A stretch of DNA of 64,000 nt from the NCBI GenBank assembly GCA_003224905.1, contig QIAA01000054.1:19228-83227 (forward strand), read 5' to 3'. A program made the translations under genes and the position numbers. The notes beneath the pieces are model-generated. The model did not search any database and was not told where the DNA came from. It saw only the letters and a program-made list of their open reading frames with translations. This DNA comes from Acidobacteriota bacterium (lineage in GTDB: Bacteria; Acidobacteriota; Terriglobia; Terriglobales; Acidobacteriaceae). Positions 34,403 to 44,433 of this stretch are shown here, piece by piece (the first letter of the stretch is position 1; each line of letters opens with the position of its first letter).

Positions 34403-34645
34403 ATGAAGGAACTAAGTGCTACATTTACCTCCAAGGGACAGCTTGTTATCCCAGTCGAACTCCGCCGTAAACACGGGATCGAGGCTGGCACAAAAGTAAG
34501 ATTCCTGGAAGACGAATTCGGGCGAATTATCCTGCAGCCAGTAACCGAGGATTACATCCATCGTATAAGGGGCTGTCTTGCTGGGGGCCACCTGCTGGAG
34601 ACATGGGAGACCGAACACCGCCTTGAGGGCAAGCGTAGGGGATGA
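34403..34645 (+). CDS. AbrB/SpoVT-type antitoxin of a VapBC module
   Basis: 80 residues. The first 45 form a swapped-hairpin AbrB domain (SKGQLVIPVELRRKHGIEAG then VRFLEDEFGRIILQP). The remaining part, about 35 residues ending in HRLEGKRRG, should wrap the toxin. The stop overlaps the vapC start by four bases. Such antitoxins repress their own operon together with the toxin. Confidence 0.88.
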   Translation: MKELSATFTSKGQLVIPVELRRKHGIEAGTKVRFLEDEFGRIILQPVTEDYIHRIRGCLAGGHLLETWETEHRLEGKRRG

Positions 34646-35046
34646 AAACCTACGTTCTTGATGCCAGTGCATTGTTCGCCTTCCTCGAAGACAGAGCCGG
34701 TGCGAGTAAAGTGGACCACCTGCTAACGGAAGCGTCGCGCGGGTACGCTGAGATTTTAATGTCGGCCGTGAACCACGGCGAGGTTTTTGGCGGCATTCTT
34801 CGCGAACATGGGCTGGACCGGGCTACCAGGGCAATGAATGCGGTCCACCCATTGCCCATTCGCTTGGTGGATGCGACACCTCAGCGGTCGTTGCGCGCCG
34901 CCGAGATCAAATCCAAGTACAAGCTTTATTACGTTGACAGCTTTGCTGCTGCGCTCGCGATCGAGTGCAAGGCCACACTAGTCACCAGTGACGCAGACTT
35001 TCGCCGGCTTGGCCACGGCTTCCCCAGGCTCTGGTTAAAGAACTGA
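34642..35046 (+). CDS. vapC: VapC-like PIN-domain toxin, complete
   Basis: 134 residues with all four acidic catalytic residues: Asp7 (YVLDAS), Glu47 (HGEVFG), Asp99 (YYVDSFAAALA) and Asp117 (VTSDADF). PIN toxins are magnesium-dependent RNases that cut tRNA or rRNA. Coupled to the AbrB-type antitoxin by ATGA. In contrast to the two other PIN loci in the window (26564 and 31937) this one is complete and probably functional. Confidence 0.9.
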   Translation: MKTYVLDASALFAFLEDRAGASKVDHLLTEASRGYAEILMSAVNHGEVFGGILREHGLDRATRAMNAVHPLPIRLVDATPQRSLRAAEIKSKYKLYYVDSFAAALAIECKATLVTSDADFRRLGHGFPRLWLKN

Positions 35047-35153
35047 AGAAGGGCTTCCCCCGCCCTGACTTTTGGCTCTAATGATGAGGTCCCATCAGTA
35101 ATCTAATAGGATCGCGTGTTTTTGAGAGACAATATACCCAGAGGTAAAAGCAA

Positions 35154-36479
35154 ATGAGGCTGGTCTTTTCGCGTTGTTTGTCCGGCCTGATGGCCGTGTT
35201 GCTGTTGTCTGTATTCTCCTCCTTGTCTTCAGCTGAAGTGCTGAAAATCGTCGTCAATGACACCATCCATCCGATTACCGATGAATACGTGGGACGTGCC
35301 ATCGCCGAAGCGGAGCGCAATAAAGACGAGGCATTGCTAATCGAACTGAACACGCCGGGTGGGTTGTTGGAGTCGACGCGCCACATCATCGAGAAAATTC
35401 TTGCTTCGCAGGTCCCGATCATCATCTATGTCACCCCGAGCGGCAGCCGAGCGGCGTCCGCTGGGTTCTTTCTTCTGGAAAGTGCTGATGTCGCAGCTAT
35501 GGCGCCAGGCACGAATACCGGCGCCGCTCACCCGGTCACCATCGGTGGCGGGAAGATGGATGACATCATGAAAACCAAAATCGAGAACGACTCGGCTGCG
35601 CTGATGCGCTCGGTGGCTTCCAAGCGCAGCCGCAACGTTGACGTCGCCGAAAGCGCCGTGCGCCAATCGAAGTCGTTTACTGACCAGGAGGCTCTGTCAC
35701 AAAAGTTGATCGACTACGTGGCATCGAGCGAAGAAGATTTGCTTAAGCAAATGCAGGGAAAGACGGTGAAGCGCTTCAACGGACAGAGCGTAACCCTCAA
35801 GCTGGCCGGTGAGATGATTCGGCCTTTCGATATGACGCTGAAACAGCGGATTCTTGCTTTCATCATGGATCCGAACATTGCTTTCATTCTGCTGGCAATT
35901 GGCGCGCTGGCTCTGTATGCCGAGTTCAATCATCCCGGCGCTGTGGTGCCGGGGACGGTCGGGCTGGTGTTCATTCTGCTAGCCGTGTTCGCGTTGAATC
36001 TGCTGCCGACTCGATTTGCAGCTGTCGTATTGATTCTGGCCTCTTTCGTGCTCTTCGCGCTGGAGGCGAAATTTGCAACGCATGGAGTGTTGGCGATCGG
36101 CGGGATCGTAACCATGGTGCTCGGAGCCCTGCTGCTGGTCGATGCACCGATTCCAGAAATGAGGGTTCACCTGTGGACCGCGCTGGCGGTAAGCATTCCT
36201 ATCGGCCTGATCACCGCGTTTCTGATGACGCTTGCGCTCAAGGCGCGTCGCAACAAAGTTGTAACCGGTGAGCAGGGGCTGATTGGCGAAGTCGGCGTCG
36301 CGCAGACTCCGCTCTCGCCGCAGGGCAAAGTCTTTGTGCACGGGGAAATTTGGGATGCGGTATCTTCCATGAACATCGCGGCGGGAGAGCGGGTCATCGT
36401 GCGGAGAGTAGATGGGCTACAGCTGGAAGTCGACGCGGTGACCTCACTTCAGCGCACGCCGGCAGCCACCACGGCGTGA
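35154..36479 (+). CDS. NfeD-family membrane serine protease
   Basis: 441 residues: signal peptide (MAVLLLSVFSSLSSAE), a ClpP/SppA-like protease domain (about 28-215) with the nucleophile Ser in GSRAASAGFF near residue 100 and an IELNTPGG strand, four or five membrane helices (about 235-365) and a C-terminal OB-fold NfeD domain (about 380-438). The long form (NfeD1b) usually partners with a stomatin/SPFH protein, but none is adjacent here. It probably acts in membrane protein quality control. Confidence 0.88.
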   Translation: MRLVFSRCLSGLMAVLLLSVFSSLSSAEVLKIVVNDTIHPITDEYVGRAIAEAERNKDEALLIELNTPGGLLESTRHIIEKILASQVPIIIYVTPSGSRAASAGFFLLESADVAAMAPGTNTGAAHPVTIGGGKMDDIMKTKIENDSAALMRSVASKRSRNVDVAESAVRQSKSFTDQEALSQKLIDYVASSEEDLLKQMQGKTVKRFNGQSVTLKLAGEMIRPFDMTLKQRILAFIMDPNIAFILLAIGALALYAEFNHPGAVVPGTVGLVFILLAVFALNLLPTRFAAVVLILASFVLFALEAKFATHGVLAIGGIVTMVLGALLLVDAPIPEMRVHLWTALAVSIPIGLITAFLMTLALKARRNKVVTGEQGLIGEVGVAQTPLSPQGKVFVHGEIWDAVSSMNIAAGERVIVRRVDGLQLEVDAVTSLQRTPAATTA

Positions 36480-36667
36480 GTCTTCCGCCCCGCAACCCCC
36501 AACTTCGCAAATGAACCCTGCCAACTTGCTGCGGCCAGCCTCTTCTGGGAGTGGGAGGCAAAGATCTTTACCGCAAAGGGCGCGAAGGATTTCGCAAAGA
36601 ATCCACAGGGTGGAGCTTCGAGAGTTCGCGTTTAGAATGGCGCGAACGTAAAATCGAAGCAAAGCTC

Positions 36668-39600
36668 ATGTCCCAATTCGTCCACCTGCATCTTCACACA
36701 GATTACTCCATGCTCGACGGCGCCTGTGACGTGGAAAAGCTCGTCCATCGGGTCAAAGAGCTGGGCATGCCGGCTGTAGCCATGACCGATCATGGCAACA
36801 TCTTTGGCGCTGTGCATTTCGTAAATGCGGCACACAAAGCTGGCATTAAGCCCATCGTCGGTTGTGAACTCTATGTTTGCAAGAAAGATGATCACAACAT
36901 CGAGCGCACGCCGCCCGAGGGTGACACGTACAACCACCTGCTGGTGCTTGCGGAGAACGAAGAAGGCTACCGCAACCTGGTGAAGATCACCTCGGAAGGT
37001 TCGCTCCGCGGCTTTTACTACAAGCCGCGGGTGAGCAAGAAGTTTCTGGCGGAGCACGCGCGAGGCCTGATTGCGTTATCCGGATGCCTGAAGGGAGAAG
37101 TCGCGGAATTCTTGATGGACGATAAGTACGAATCCGCGCGGGACGCAGCCGCTGTCTACCGCGACATCTTTGGCAAAGAAAACTTTTTCCTTGAGATTCA
37201 GGATCAGGGCCTGGAGAAGGAGCACAAGATTCATCCATACCTCTTTCGGTTGGAAAAGGAATTAGCTATGCCTCTGGTCGCCACCAATGACAGCCACTAT
37301 CTCTGCGAAGAGGATGCGCATGCCCAGGACGTGATGGTCTGCATTCAGACCGGCAAGTCAATCCAGGATGCGAACCGCATGAAATTCCAGGGCACGGGCT
37401 TTTACGTCAAGAGCCATGATGAGATGTATCGCGTCTTCAAAGATGCGCCCGACGTGCTCTCCCGCACACTCGCGATTGCGGAGCGCTGCAACCTGCGCAT
37501 GGAAAAGGTCAGCAATCCATTTCCGCACTTCGATGTGCCTGCCGGTTACACGCCTGACAGTTACTTCGAAAAAATCACTCGTGAGGGCTTCGCTCGGCGG
37601 CTTGAGAGCTTACGTGTGCTGGAGTCGCAAGGACATCTGAAGCACAGCCTGGCGGAATACGAGCAGCGCCTTGCACGGGAACTTGCCATCATCCAGCAGA
37701 TGATGTTTTCAGGCTATTTCCTTATTGTTTGGGACTTTATCAGCTACGCAAAAGAGCGTGGAATACCCGTCGGCCCGGGCCGCGGATCGGCAGCAGGATC
37801 GCTGGTTTCCTACTCACTCGGGATCACCGATTTAGATCCGCTCCAGCATGAGCTGCTCTTCGAGCGCTTTCTGAATCCTGAGCGCATTTCCATGCCGGAT
37901 ATTGACATCGATTTCTGCATGAACCGCCGCGGCGAAGTGATCGATTACGTCACCCGGAAGTACGGACGCGAGAACGTCGCCCAGATCATCACCTTCGGCA
38001 CCATGGCCGCGCGCGCTGCGATCAAAGACGTGGGCCGAGCCATGGATGTGCCGTATGGCGATGTAGACCGCATCGCCAAAATGGTGCCAACGACGCTGAA
38101 TATAAAGCTGGAGCAAGCCATTAAGGATTCGCCGGCGATGCAGCAGGCCTATCAAGGCGACGCACAGGTCCGCGAACTGATTGACACCGCCAAGAAATTG
38201 GAAGGCCTCGTTCGCAACGCTGGGGTTCATGCGGCAGGCGTCGTGATTTCCCCTCGGCCACTGATCGAGCTCGTACCGCTGCACAAGACCAAGAACGATG
38301 AAATCGTCACCGCCTTCGACATGGTTGCCATCGAGAAAATGGGCTTGCTCAAGATGGACTTTCTTGGCCTGACCACACTCACAATTCTCGATGACACGCT
38401 GAAGCTGATCGTTCAGACGCGCGGCGAAGGCATTACCCTGGAAGGCATTCCTCTCGAGGATCAGGAAACCTACGAAAAGGTATTTCACACCGGCCTCACT
38501 TCCGGCGTGTTCCAGTTTGAATCGCACGGTATGCGCGATGTGCTGCGGCGTTATCAGCCGAAGTCAGTCGAAGATCTCACGGCTCTGAATGCCCTCTATC
38601 GTCCCGGCCCGATTCAGGGCGGCATGATCGATGATTTCATTGATCGCAAACATGGCCGACGAAAAATTGAATATGAGCTGCCCGAGCTGAAGGAAATCCT
38701 GGAAGAAACGCTGGGAGTGATCGTTTACCAGGAACAGGTGATGCAGATCGCCAACAAACTCGCCGGCTACTCACTCGGCGAAGCCGATCTGCTGCGCCGG
38801 GCCATGGGCAAAAAAAAGCCCGAAGAAATGGCGCAGCAGCGGGAGCGATTCGTGAGAGGAGCCACCGAGCGCGGTTTTCCTCCGAAGAAAATCGAAAAGA
38901 TTTTCGACCTGATGGCGCAGTTTGCCGGCTATGGATTTAACAAGTCGCACTCCGCAGCTTACGCGCTGCTGGCATACCACACCGCATTCCTGAAGACCCA
39001 TTACCCGGTCGAGTTCATGGCGGCTCTGCTGACCTCGGTGACAGGCAGCACCGACGATGTAGTCAAGTACATCAATGAATGCCGCGAGATGGGAATTCCG
39101 GTCGAACCGCCGGACATCAACGTTTCCGACGCCAACTTCACGCCTCACGGGGCGGCGATTCGCTTCGGCCTGGCCGCCGTGAAGAATGTCGGCGGCAACG
39201 CGATTCAGTCCATTGTGGCAGCGCGAAAAGAACTGGGCCAGTTCCGCGCGATATTCGAGTTTTGCGAGAAGGTTGATCTGCGGCTGTTAAATAAGCGTGT
39301 GTTGGAGTCGCTGATCAAGAGCGGCGCTATGGATGCCCTTGGCCGTCGTGCCCAACTCATGGGGGTTCTCGACAAGGCCATTGAGCGCGCGCAAAAAACC
39401 CAGCGCGATGCGGAATCCGGCCAGCACGGTCTTTTCGGAGTCTTTCACCAGGAGGAAGCTCATCATCAGAACGATAAGCTTCCTGAAATCCCCGATTGGG
39501 ACGAGCACACCCGGCTCGCCAACGAAAAAGAAATTCTTGGATTCTTCATCACCGGCCACCCCCTGGAAAAATACCGGGAAAAGCTGCAGGATTTTCAAGC

Positions 39601-40150
39601 TCTCAGTACCACAGAAATTTCTGGCATGAAGTCTTCTACCGGCAAAGACGAGAGCATTACGACGGCGGGCATCATCACCAATGTGCGCGTCCTGAAATCG
39701 AAGCGCGGCGAGTTCTACGCCCAGGGAATGCTCGAAGATATGGCTGGTTCCATCGACATGCTGGTTTTCCCGGAGGCTTATCGGAAACTGCAGGAAAAAG
39801 TGAAGCTGGAAGTGCCGGTGCTCATCCGCGGCGGCGTGCGTATCGAGGAAGGCGCCAACCCCAAGTTGACCGTCAATGACATCGTTCCCTTAGAAGATGC
39901 TAAGGTTCCACTGCCCCGCTCGCTGCGCATCCGCATTCCGCTCGAGAGCGCCAGCGAGTCCACAGTCGATGCTTTACACACTTTATGTTCCGCACGAAAA
40001 GGTGAAGCGAAAGTACTCTTTGACGTAGAACGGCAAGGTGATTTCATGGTGGTCATGGAAGCCGGAGACTATAATGTTCAGCCGGACCGCAATTTCATCG
40101 CTCGCGTTGAGGAGTTATGTGGGCGAGGCGCTGTTCGAATCATCGACTGA
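36668..40150 (+). CDS. dnaE: DNA polymerase III alpha subunit
   Basis: 1160 residues. N-terminal PHP domain (about 1-210) beginning FVHLHLHTDYSMLDGA with its metal-binding histidines, palm with catalytic PDIDIDF near 409-415, fingers, HhH region and an OB fold near 998-1075 (TTAGIITNVRVLKSKRGEF). It is the replicative polymerase. The start ATG 36668 fits the family N-terminus; the open frame to 36551 is an extension over a repeat-like ACCGCAAAGGGCGCGAAGG stretch. accA follows after nine bases, a common dnaE-accA pairing. Confidence 0.97.
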   Translation: MSQFVHLHLHTDYSMLDGACDVEKLVHRVKELGMPAVAMTDHGNIFGAVHFVNAAHKAGIKPIVGCELYVCKKDDHNIERTPPEGDTYNHLLVLAENEEGYRNLVKITSEGSLRGFYYKPRVSKKFLAEHARGLIALSGCLKGEVAEFLMDDKYESARDAAAVYRDIFGKENFFLEIQDQGLEKEHKIHPYLFRLEKELAMPLVATNDSHYLCEEDAHAQDVMVCIQTGKSIQDANRMKFQGTGFYVKSHDEMYRVFKDAPDVLSRTLAIAERCNLRMEKVSNPFPHFDVPAGYTPDSYFEKITREGFARRLESLRVLESQGHLKHSLAEYEQRLARELAIIQQMMFSGYFLIVWDFISYAKERGIPVGPGRGSAAGSLVSYSLGITDLDPLQHELLFERFLNPERISMPDIDIDFCMNRRGEVIDYVTRKYGRENVAQIITFGTMAARAAIKDVGRAMDVPYGDVDRIAKMVPTTLNIKLEQAIKDSPAMQQAYQGDAQVRELIDTAKKLEGLVRNAGVHAAGVVISPRPLIELVPLHKTKNDEIVTAFDMVAIEKMGLLKMDFLGLTTLTILDDTLKLIVQTRGEGITLEGIPLEDQETYEKVFHTGLTSGVFQFESHGMRDVLRRYQPKSVEDLTALNALYRPGPIQGGMIDDFIDRKHGRRKIEYELPELKEILEETLGVIVYQEQVMQIANKLAGYSLGEADLLRRAMGKKKPEEMAQQRERFVRGATERGFPPKKIEKIFDLMAQFAGYGFNKSHSAAYALLAYHTAFLKTHYPVEFMAALLTSVTGSTDDVVKYINECREMGIPVEPPDINVSDANFTPHGAAIRFGLAAVKNVGGNAIQSIVAARKELGQFRAIFEFCEKVDLRLLNKRVLESLIKSGAMDALGRRAQLMGVLDKAIERAQKTQRDAESGQHGLFGVFHQEEAHHQNDKLPEIPDWDEHTRLANEKEILGFFITGHPLEKYREKLQDFQALSTTEISGMKSSTGKDESITTAGIITNVRVLKSKRGEFYAQGMLEDMAGSIDMLVFPEAYRKLQEKVKLEVPVLIRGGVRIEEGANPKLTVNDIVPLEDAKVPLPRSLRIRIPLESASESTVDALHTLCSARKGEAKVLFDVERQGDFMVVMEAGDYNVQPDRNFIARVEELCGRGAVRIID

Positions 40151-40159
40151 AATCTGCAG

Positions 40160-41251
40160 ATGAAAATTCCTAGGCCGAAAGACGTAAAAGCGGCAGCGGC
40201 GAACGACGCTACGCTGGTGGTTACCAGCGCCGATTTTCTCCTGTCGATGGTGGAAACCCGCTGGGCCTCCAAGAATGGTAGCGGTCGCAAAATCGAATCG
40301 AGTCAGAGAGAGCATCGGGAACTGCAGAAAATTGAGCAGCAACTCACTAAGTTGCAATCGGATACTGGGCAGGACGACGCCACTCGTACAGAGATCCGCC
40401 AGCTTCATGAGCGCGTAGAAACCCTGCGCAAACAGATGGCCGCGCATTTTGCAGCCTGGGAAAAGACCGAACTGGCACGGCACCCGCAGCGCCCCTATGC
40501 GCTCGATTACATCGAACGCATTTTTACTGAGTGGAGCGAGATTCATGGCGATCGCGGCTATGCCGACGATCCTGCCATCATCTGCGGGATGGCGCGTTTC
40601 CATGGCGAAGAAGTCATGATTGTGGGGCATCAAAAGGCGCGCGATACCAAGCAGAAGGTTTACCGCAATTTCGGGATGCCCAATCCCGAGGGCTATCGGA
40701 AAGCACTCCGCGCGATGAAGATAGCAGAGAAATTCAGCCGGCCGGTATTTACGTTTGTCGATACTCCGGGCGCTTACCCCGGCCTGGGCGCCGAGGAACG
40801 CGGCCAGGCGGAAGCAATCGCCCGAAATTTGCGTGAAATGGCGCGGCTGGAGATTCCAATCATCACTGCGATCACCGGCGAAGGCGGAAGCGGTGGCGCT
40901 CTGGCCATTGCGGTCGCCGATCGCGTGCTGATGATGGAGAATGCAATCTACTCCGTAATCTCTCCCGAAGGTTGTGCCTCCATCATGTGGCGTGATGCGA
41001 GCAAAAAAGAGCTCGCCGCACAAGCCCTGCGCATCACAGCCAAGGATCTGACCGAACTTGGTTGCGTAGACGGCATTATTCCTGAACCGGAAGGTGGCGC
41101 GCACACCGATCACGCCGCCGCCGCAAGCCATCTGGACGAGGTTTTGAAGAAGAATTTATCCGAAGTCAAGAACGTTCCCATCAAGGAACTGGTCGCCTCA
41201 AGATATAAAAAATTCCGCAACATGGCAGAGTTCAGCCGCGTGGAAGCCTGA
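40160..41251 (+). CDS. accA: Acetyl-CoA carboxylase carboxyltransferase alpha
   Basis: 363 residues. N-terminal coiled region (about 45-105), then the crotonase-like domain with GDRGYADDPAI, TPGAYPGLGAEERGQ, TGEGGSGGALA and ISPEGCASIMWRDA, all typical of AccA. It transfers carboxyl from carboxybiotin to acetyl-CoA with AccD. About 45 residues longer than the common form, mainly from an N-terminal extension and a variable region before the coiled coil. Nine bases separate it from dnaE, so they are cotranscribed. Confidence 0.95.
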   Translation: MKIPRPKDVKAAAANDATLVVTSADFLLSMVETRWASKNGSGRKIESSQREHRELQKIEQQLTKLQSDTGQDDATRTEIRQLHERVETLRKQMAAHFAAWEKTELARHPQRPYALDYIERIFTEWSEIHGDRGYADDPAIICGMARFHGEEVMIVGHQKARDTKQKVYRNFGMPNPEGYRKALRAMKIAEKFSRPVFTFVDTPGAYPGLGAEERGQAEAIARNLREMARLEIPIITAITGEGGSGGALAIAVADRVLMMENAIYSVISPEGCASIMWRDASKKELAAQALRITAKDLTELGCVDGIIPEPEGGAHTDHAAAASHLDEVLKKNLSEVKNVPIKELVASRYKKFRNMAEFSRVEA

Positions 41252-41279
41252 CCTCCCCAAAAAGATAGTTTCCAAAACA

Positions 41280-41343
41280 GGTACCTTGGTTCTGTAACGG
41301 GCGGTAAGAGCCGCTGTTCGCCCGTTTCTCGGTACCGTATAAT
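41280..41343 (+). promoter_or_regulatory. Nested hairpin and -10 before korA
   Basis: GGTACC at 41280-41285 pairs with GGTACC at 41331-41336, and inside these ACGGGCG (41297-41303) pairs with CGCCCGT (41319-41325). A TATAAT follows at 41338-41343. The structure could end accA transcription and also cover the -35 area of the korA promoter. About 78 bases of 5' leader would precede korA. Confidence 0.5.
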
Positions 41344-41420
41344 TAGTTAATAGTAAACGTCCTCATGTTTCTATCTAGCCGGGCTGCCAAGGCCCGCTTC
41401 AATCACAGGAAGGATCAGGG

Positions 41421-43259
41421 ATGGCCACCACGGATGTAGCGCTTCATCAGGCTTCGGGCCCGGTGGAGTCGAAACGCGTCGTCAACAACATGAGCATTCA
41501 GGTTGCGACCGTAAACGGTTCGGGTTCGCAGAGTTCTAATACTGTTCTTTTGAGAAGCATTTTCCAGATGGGAGTTCCCGTCTCCGGCAAGAATCTTTTC
41601 CCCTCGAACATCGCAGGCCTGCCGACCTGGTACACCATTCGCGCCAACAAAGATGGCTACATCGCCCGCAAGAAGGAGATCGATTTCGTCATCGCCATGA
41701 ACGCCGAGACGGCAAAGGAAGACGTGATGTCGCTCGCGCCCGGTGCAGCCGTGCTTTATGACGAACCGCTGAACCTGAGCAGCCTCCGTTCCGACCTCAT
41801 CTTCTATTCCGTTCCCTACGACAAACTGGTCGCGCCGGTCTGTCCCGAGGCCAAGCTGCGCAAGCTGGTCAAAAACATGATTTATGTCGGGGTCGTTGCC
41901 AAGCTGCTTGAGATCGATATGGCTGAGGTGGAGAAGGCTCTTCGCAAGCAGTTTGCCAAGAAAGTGAAAGCGGCGAATCTCAACCTTGCCGCCGTGCGAG
42001 CCGGATATGACTACGCCGGAGCCAGCCTGACAAAGCGCGATCCTTATTTCATTCAGCGCATGGATAAGACCGCCGGCAAGATCATCATTGATGGCAATTC
42101 CGCCGCCGCTCTGGGCTGCATGTTCGCCGGGGTCACGTTCGTAAGTTGGTATCCCATCACTCCGTCCTCATCGCTGGCGGAATCCCTCATCGATTACATG
42201 AAGCGTTTCCGCATCGGCCCGGACGGCAAAGCCACATTCGCCATCGTTCAGGCAGAGGACGAACTGGCTGCCATCGGCATGGTACTTGGTGCTGGCTGGG
42301 CAGGCGCGCGTTCCATGACTGCAACCGCCGGCCCCGGCATTTCCCTGATGTCCGAATTCTCCGGCCTGGCGTACTACACCGAGGTTCCGGGAGTGATCTG
42401 GGATATCCAGCGCGTGGGGCCATCCACCGGATTACCGACCCGAACGTCACAGGGCGACATTCTCTCTACCGCATTCCTTTCTCATGGCGATACCAAGCAC
42501 ATTCTGCTGCTCCCTGCCTCCGTTGAAGAGTGCTTCACCATGGCGCAGGACGCATTCGATTTAGCCGAACAGTTTCAGACTCCGATTTTCATCATGTCTG
42601 ATCTCGACCTCGGCATGAATAACTGGATGGCCGATCCGTTTCCGTATCCTGAGAAACCGATTCAACGCGGCAAGATCCTAAGCAAAGAAGACCTTGACCG
42701 TCTCGGTGGATTTGAACGCTATCGCGACGTGGACGGCGATGGCATCACTTACCGGACCTTGCCCGGTGTCGATCATCCCGCCGGGGCATGGTTCGCTCGC
42801 GGCAGCGGCCACAACGAAAAAGGGCAGTACAGTGAACGGCCCGATGATTACGAGCGCAACATGGAGCGGCTCAATCGTAAGTTTGAAACGGCGCGTTCGT
42901 TTGTGCCCAGGCCGGAAATCGTGGCCAACGGTACTTCGAAAATCGGCTTTATCGCCTACGGTACATCTCATTGGGCAATGATCGAAAGCCGGGACCAGCT
43001 TCGCAAAGAATACAACATTGAAACTGACTACTTGCGCCTGCGAGCGTTTCCGTTCACCCGTGAGGTTCACGAATTCATAAAGCAGCATGACCGGGTCTAT
43101 GTGGTCGAGCAAAACCGGGATGCGCAGATGCTCAGTCTGCTCAAACTCGACGTTGAGCCATCGCTGATTACGCGGCTGCGGAGCATGGCGCATATTCACG
43201 GTTTGCCGATGGACGCCCGCTCCGTAACCGACGAACTGATGACAATGGAGGGCAAATAA
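41421..43259 (+). CDS. korA: 2-oxoacid:acceptor oxidoreductase alpha subunit
   Basis: 612 residues, a fused gamma-alpha form. Residues about 35-205 are the gamma (coenzyme A/redox) domain beginning LRSIFQMGVPVSGKN; from about 220 the pyrimidine-binding alpha domain follows (WYPITPSSSLAESL, VQAEDELAAIGMVLGAGWAG, TATAGPGISLMSE), then a transketolase C-terminal-like domain. With KorB it oxidises 2-oxoglutarate or a related 2-oxoacid to the acyl-CoA and reduces ferredoxin. AGGAAGGA precedes ATG 41421. korB starts one base after the stop. Confidence 0.92.
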   Translation: MATTDVALHQASGPVESKRVVNNMSIQVATVNGSGSQSSNTVLLRSIFQMGVPVSGKNLFPSNIAGLPTWYTIRANKDGYIARKKEIDFVIAMNAETAKEDVMSLAPGAAVLYDEPLNLSSLRSDLIFYSVPYDKLVAPVCPEAKLRKLVKNMIYVGVVAKLLEIDMAEVEKALRKQFAKKVKAANLNLAAVRAGYDYAGASLTKRDPYFIQRMDKTAGKIIIDGNSAAALGCMFAGVTFVSWYPITPSSSLAESLIDYMKRFRIGPDGKATFAIVQAEDELAAIGMVLGAGWAGARSMTATAGPGISLMSEFSGLAYYTEVPGVIWDIQRVGPSTGLPTRTSQGDILSTAFLSHGDTKHILLLPASVEECFTMAQDAFDLAEQFQTPIFIMSDLDLGMNNWMADPFPYPEKPIQRGKILSKEDLDRLGGFERYRDVDGDGITYRTLPGVDHPAGAWFARGSGHNEKGQYSERPDDYERNMERLNRKFETARSFVPRPEIVANGTSKIGFIAYGTSHWAMIESRDQLRKEYNIETDYLRLRAFPFTREVHEFIKQHDRVYVVEQNRDAQMLSLLKLDVEPSLITRLRSMAHIHGLPMDARSVTDELMTMEGK

Positions 43260-43260
43260 T

Positions 43261-44307
43261 ATGGCGAGCACACCCACCAGCACGCCTCCCCCAAAAACGA
43301 ACCGCATCGGCCTCGCAGTAATCGACTACCGTGGCGGCAAGACGACGCTCTGTGCCGGCTGCGGCCACAACGCGATCTCCGAGCGCATCATCGATGCCAT
43401 GTACGAAATGGGCGTGAAGCCTGAGCGCGTGGCCAAGCTGAGTGGAATCGGCTGCTCGTCCAAGAGCCCTGCCTATTTCATGGGCCGCGCCCACAGTTTC
43501 AACGCGGTGCATGGCCGCATGCCGTCGGTAGCAACTGGCGCGGTACTGGCTAATAGAAGCTTGATGGCACTGGGCGTCAGCGGCGATGGCGATACCGCTT
43601 CCATCGGCATGGGACAGTTCGTTCACCTCATGCGCCGTAACCTGCCCCTGATCTACATCATTGAAGATAACGGCGTATACGGCCTGACCAAAGGGCAGTT
43701 CTCCGCCACCGCCGATCTCGGCTCCAAGCTGAAAACCGGCGTCATTAACGATCTTCCGCCGGTGGACACGTGCGCCATGGCCATCACGCTTGGCGCAACA
43801 TTCGTTGCCCGCTCTTTTTCCGGAGACAAGAAGCAGCTTCACGCAGTGCTCAAAGCTGCCATCGCTCACCATGGCACTTCGATGCTCGACGTGGTTTCAC
43901 CCTGTGTAACCTTCAACGATCATGAAGGCTCCACCAAGTCGTACAAGTACATGAAAGATCATGACGAGCCGCTGCAGGAGATCAATTTCGTCCCCGCGTT
44001 CGAAGACATTGCGGTCGACTACGATCCCGGCACCGCATTCGAAGTCACCATGCATGATGGCTCACGCCTTCGCTTGCGTAAGCTCGAAGAAGACTACGAT
44101 CCGACTGACCGTATTAGAGCCATCACCCGCTTGAACGAAGCGCACGAAAAGGGCGAAGTACTGACGGGCGTGTTCTACGTCAATCCCAAAGCGCCAAGTT
44201 TTGTCGATCTTCTTAACATCACTGACGAGCCTTTAAGCGCGCTGCCCGAAGCAGTCGTCAGGCCCGGCAGGCAAGTGCTTGAGCAGGTGATGGAAGAACT
44301 GCGCTAG
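43261..44307 (+). CDS. korB: 2-oxoacid:acceptor oxidoreductase beta subunit
   Basis: 348 residues, the thiamine diphosphate-binding subunit. CAGCGHN near the N-terminus, GIGCSSKSP and GVSGDGDTASIG (diphosphate/metal site) and the NGVYGLTKGQ loop are diagnostic. Cysteines at CAGC and GCS are the iron-sulfur ligands typical of this short form. It forms the complex with KorA; no separate delta (ferredoxin-like) subunit is encoded next to them. Confidence 0.93.
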   Translation: MASTPTSTPPPKTNRIGLAVIDYRGGKTTLCAGCGHNAISERIIDAMYEMGVKPERVAKLSGIGCSSKSPAYFMGRAHSFNAVHGRMPSVATGAVLANRSLMALGVSGDGDTASIGMGQFVHLMRRNLPLIYIIEDNGVYGLTKGQFSATADLGSKLKTGVINDLPPVDTCAMAITLGATFVARSFSGDKKQLHAVLKAAIAHHGTSMLDVVSPCVTFNDHEGSTKSYKYMKDHDEPLQEINFVPAFEDIAVDYDPGTAFEVTMHDGSRLRLRKLEEDYDPTDRIRAITRLNEAHEKGEVLTGVFYVNPKAPSFVDLLNITDEPLSALPEAVVRPGRQVLEQVMEELR

Positions 44308-44345
44308 TGTGACGGTCTTGCAAATTCATACGATAGCGTTCAACT

Positions 44346-44387
44346 TGTCATCCTGACCGCCGACCGCACCGAGGCGGAAGGATCTCT
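44346..44387 (+). repeat. Interspersed GTCATCCTGA-type repeat
   Basis: Starts TGTCATCCTGACCG and ends GCGGAAGGATCTCT, the same outer halves as the copies at 18363, 60602, 60739 and 61395. It separates the convergent korB and HAD genes. Confidence 0.6.
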
Positions 44388-44433
44388 GTACTTTGCTTGC
44401 AGCGTCGATGCCCTGAGCTTAATCGTTAAAAAT

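Noticed and set aside
36551..36667. N-terminal extension of DnaE
   Set aside because: The family N-terminus begins at FVHLHLHTDYS and the extension covers a repeat-like stretch.
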